Assembly: GCA_012510335.1 (NCBI GenBank)
Contig: JAAZIF010000228.1
Location: 1 to 5,739 of the forward strand
DNA length: 5,739 nucleotides
Origin: Methanomicrobiales archaeon
GTDB lineage: Archaea; Halobacteriota; Methanomicrobia; Methanomicrobiales; Methanoculleaceae
Reading direction: 5' to 3'
The position numbers and the translations under genes are program-made. Numbering within the stretch: the stretch's first letter is position 1; each line of letters begins with the position of its first letter. The notes beneath the pieces are model-generated. The model saw nothing but the letters and a program-made list of their open reading frames with translations. It searched no databases and was not told the origin of the DNA. Below, in pieces: positions 4,361-5,739 of this stretch.

Positions 4361-5739
4361 CGAGATCCACCACCACTCTCATGGCATCCTCCACACCGCG
4401 GAGATCGATCGTCCCGTCACCCGCTCCCGTGTAGACGACACGCCAGGCCTCCCCGGCGCCGAGCCTGCACCTCCAGACCTTATTATACTCCCCACCGATA
4501 TCGTCCACGAAGTCCGGCCGAGGCTCCGCATCGCCGGCCTCATCGCCCGAGAGGCTGTAGAGGGTGAGCGCGACCTCTTTTGTGGTGTAGTTGTTCAGAT
4601 CGATGGTGACCCTCCCGTCAACCGTCCGCTTCTTTAAAACGACCTTCTGCATGATCCTCCCCTCGATCGGGGATGTATCCACCAGCGGGAGTTCGACGAT
4701 CTCGCTCACCTTTGCCGCGATCTCCGGGATGATCGAGCAGACCGCCCGGGCACGGTCATCCTGCTGCTTCTTCCTCTCCCGGCGGGAGAGGTAGGCCTTA
4801 AGCTCCCGGCCGAGCTCCTGGAGGACAAGCACGATCTCGCGCTCGATCTCAGGTATGGATGCGACCGCGTCCTTGCTCTCGCTCGTGAACGGGACGTTTG
4901 TGGACGCCACGTGGACCATGATGAGCGCCGGACCCCCGGGGAGCCCCTGCTGCGGGAGACCGTAGTTCTTCCAGTTCACCTGCATAACAGAATTCGTTAT
5001 GGCGCAGGCGCCCTGCTGGTAGAGGAGCGGGACGCGGTTTGCAAACCGGAAGAGCCGGGCGCTCCCCTCCGCCGGGAGGTTCCCCCCGTAGCCTATAGCC
5101 GCCTCGATTATGAACGAGTGCCCGCCGTGGACGGCGCCCGGGCGGGTGCGGGCCCTGACGAAATCGAGCTGGATCTCCTTCTCAAGCCCCCGGCAGAGGA
5201 GATCCTCCCCGATCGGGGAGAGGCACTGCTGCGCCGGCGGTGCCGGAACCCTCACGCCCTGCATGGCCTCAAGGAGGATCTTGAGCTCATCGGCGCTGAG
5301 CCTCTTTGCCTTCCGGGAGGGTTTGAGCCCGGCAAGCCCCATGATCTCCTCAGCGGTCTTCTTCCCCACGCGTGAGAAGCTCCCTATGAGGAACTCCTCG
5401 ACCGTCCCGCTGCTCGCATCAGAGAGCCTCTTCAGGGCCCCGAACTCTATCCCGTGGGGGTGGGGGAGTATGGATCTCGGGCACGGCGGAACCTCGTCGC
5501 TCGCCCGCTCAAACGCCGTCACATCACCATCGATGTCAGCCGTTATACGGGCATGCGGGTTTACGATCGCGGTGAGCCGGAGATAGTCGAGCAGCCGTTT
5601 CTTTGCGGCGAGTGTGCTCTTAAACTCGATCTCAAGCCGTGTTCCGTGCGTCCGGTCCCACTCGATCTCTGTGTGGCTGACTACCTCGGGCTCGTTTGTC
5701 TCGGTTCTTATCATCAGCTCGAACCGGTGAGCCTTCTCG
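4353..5739 (-). CDS. top6B: DNA topoisomerase VI subunit B, 5' truncated by window edge
   Basis: The frame is open through the right edge: eight codons (EKAHRFEL) precede the first in-window ATG at 5712-5714, and KxxxFELMIRT continues as in full-length Top6B, so that ATG is internal. About 461 residues are visible. Numbering from that Met: the end of the GHKL ATPase domain ([14 protein letters not shown], 18-31, and IVNPHARI, 50-57); the H2TH domain (~85-155, including [17 protein letters not shown]); the transducer domain (~160-305, with [18 protein letters not shown] and VNWKNYGL), in which Lys281 of TSESKDAVA probably is the switch lysine contacting ATP; the charged stalk helix (~285-320); and a C-terminal beta-rich, Ig-like domain (~355-453), as in methanogen-type Top6B. 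The Asn- and Gly-rich ATP-binding motifs lie outside the window. Subunit B binds ATP and gates the enzyme for Top6A. It ends in TAG at 4353-4355. Confidence 0.96.
   Translation of the reverse strand, partial: EKAHRFELMIRTETNEPEVVSHTEIEWDRTHGTRLEIEFKSTLAAKKRLLDYLRLTAIVNPHARITADIDGDVTAFERASDEVPPCPRSILPHPHGIEFGALKRLSDASSGTVEEFLIGSFSRVGKKTAEEIMGLAGLKPSRKAKRLSADELKILLEAMQGVRVPAPPAQQCLSPIGEDLLCRGLEKEIQLDFVRARTRPGAVHGGHSFIIEAAIGYGGNLPAEGSARLFRFANRVPLLYQQGACAITNSVMQVNWKNYGLPQQGLPGGPALIMVHVASTNVPFTSESKDAVASIPEIEREIVLVLQELGRELKAYLSRRERKKQQDDRARAVCSIIPEIAAKVSEIVELPLVDTSPIEGRIMQKVVLKKRTVDGRVTIDLNNYTTKEVALTLYSLSGDEAGDAEPRPDFVDDIGGEYNKVWRCRLGAGEAWRVVYTGAGDGTIDLRGVEDAMRVVVDLDV

Noticed and set aside
5712..5714. 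ATG at 5714 as the true start of top6B.
   Set aside because: The frame stays open upstream with family-typical residues (EKAHRFEL), and the ATPase domain required for Top6B would be missing.

Overview
The window looks like chromosomal DNA from a GC-rich methanogenic euryarchaeon, probably of the Methanomicrobiales (Methanoculleus-like). That placement is inference. It rests on an archaeal DNA topoisomerase VI gene pair, archaeal TATA-like boxes with leaderless starts, a GGTGAT ribosome-binding site, and a Mop-type molybdate/tungstate-binding protein. No rRNA, tRNA, CRISPR array or insertion sequence was found.

Layout, left to right. (1) The last 41 codons of an unidentified rightward gene end at 128. 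(2) A small leftward mop gene (TOBE domain, 69 aa) lies at 170-379, with its own TATA-like box and ribosome-binding site. (3) About 340 bases without a convincing gene follow; they hold a perfect 8-bp inverted repeat at 669-695. (4) A leftward, AT-richer gene at 759-1106 encodes a 115-aa predicted lipoprotein. It has a leaderless-type promoter, and an oligo-T tract follows its stop. (5) A short leftward ORF of doubtful status lies at 1180-1416. (6) A divergent 553-aa gene at 1587-3248 encodes a modular protein: C2HC zinc finger, pRiA4b ORF-3-like domain, Cys4 zinc ribbon, acidic linker with an almost exact 33-bp tandem duplication, helical region, and C-terminal DUF6398-like domain. (7) The leftward top6B-top6A operon converges on it. 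top6A is complete (362 aa). top6B is open at the right edge, so its GHKL ATPase domain is mostly or wholly outside the window.

The functional core is the topoisomerase VI operon. Top6A supplies the DNA-cleaving tyrosine and Toprim metal site; Top6B supplies the ATP-driven gate. Their reading frames overlap by 8 bases, which fits co-translation of partner subunits. The large zinc-finger gene ends 23 bases from the top6A stop in tail-to-tail orientation, with a GC-rich stem-loop between them, so the two units probably share a termination region. Nothing visible links their functions. The mop, lipoprotein and short-ORF region looks like loosely packed accessory DNA with separately promoted small genes.

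The most novel material is the architecture of the 553-aa protein and its fresh internal duplication, the AT-rich leaderless lipoprotein gene, and the unexplained inverted repeat between that gene and mop. No complete new multi-gene system can be claimed from this sequence alone.
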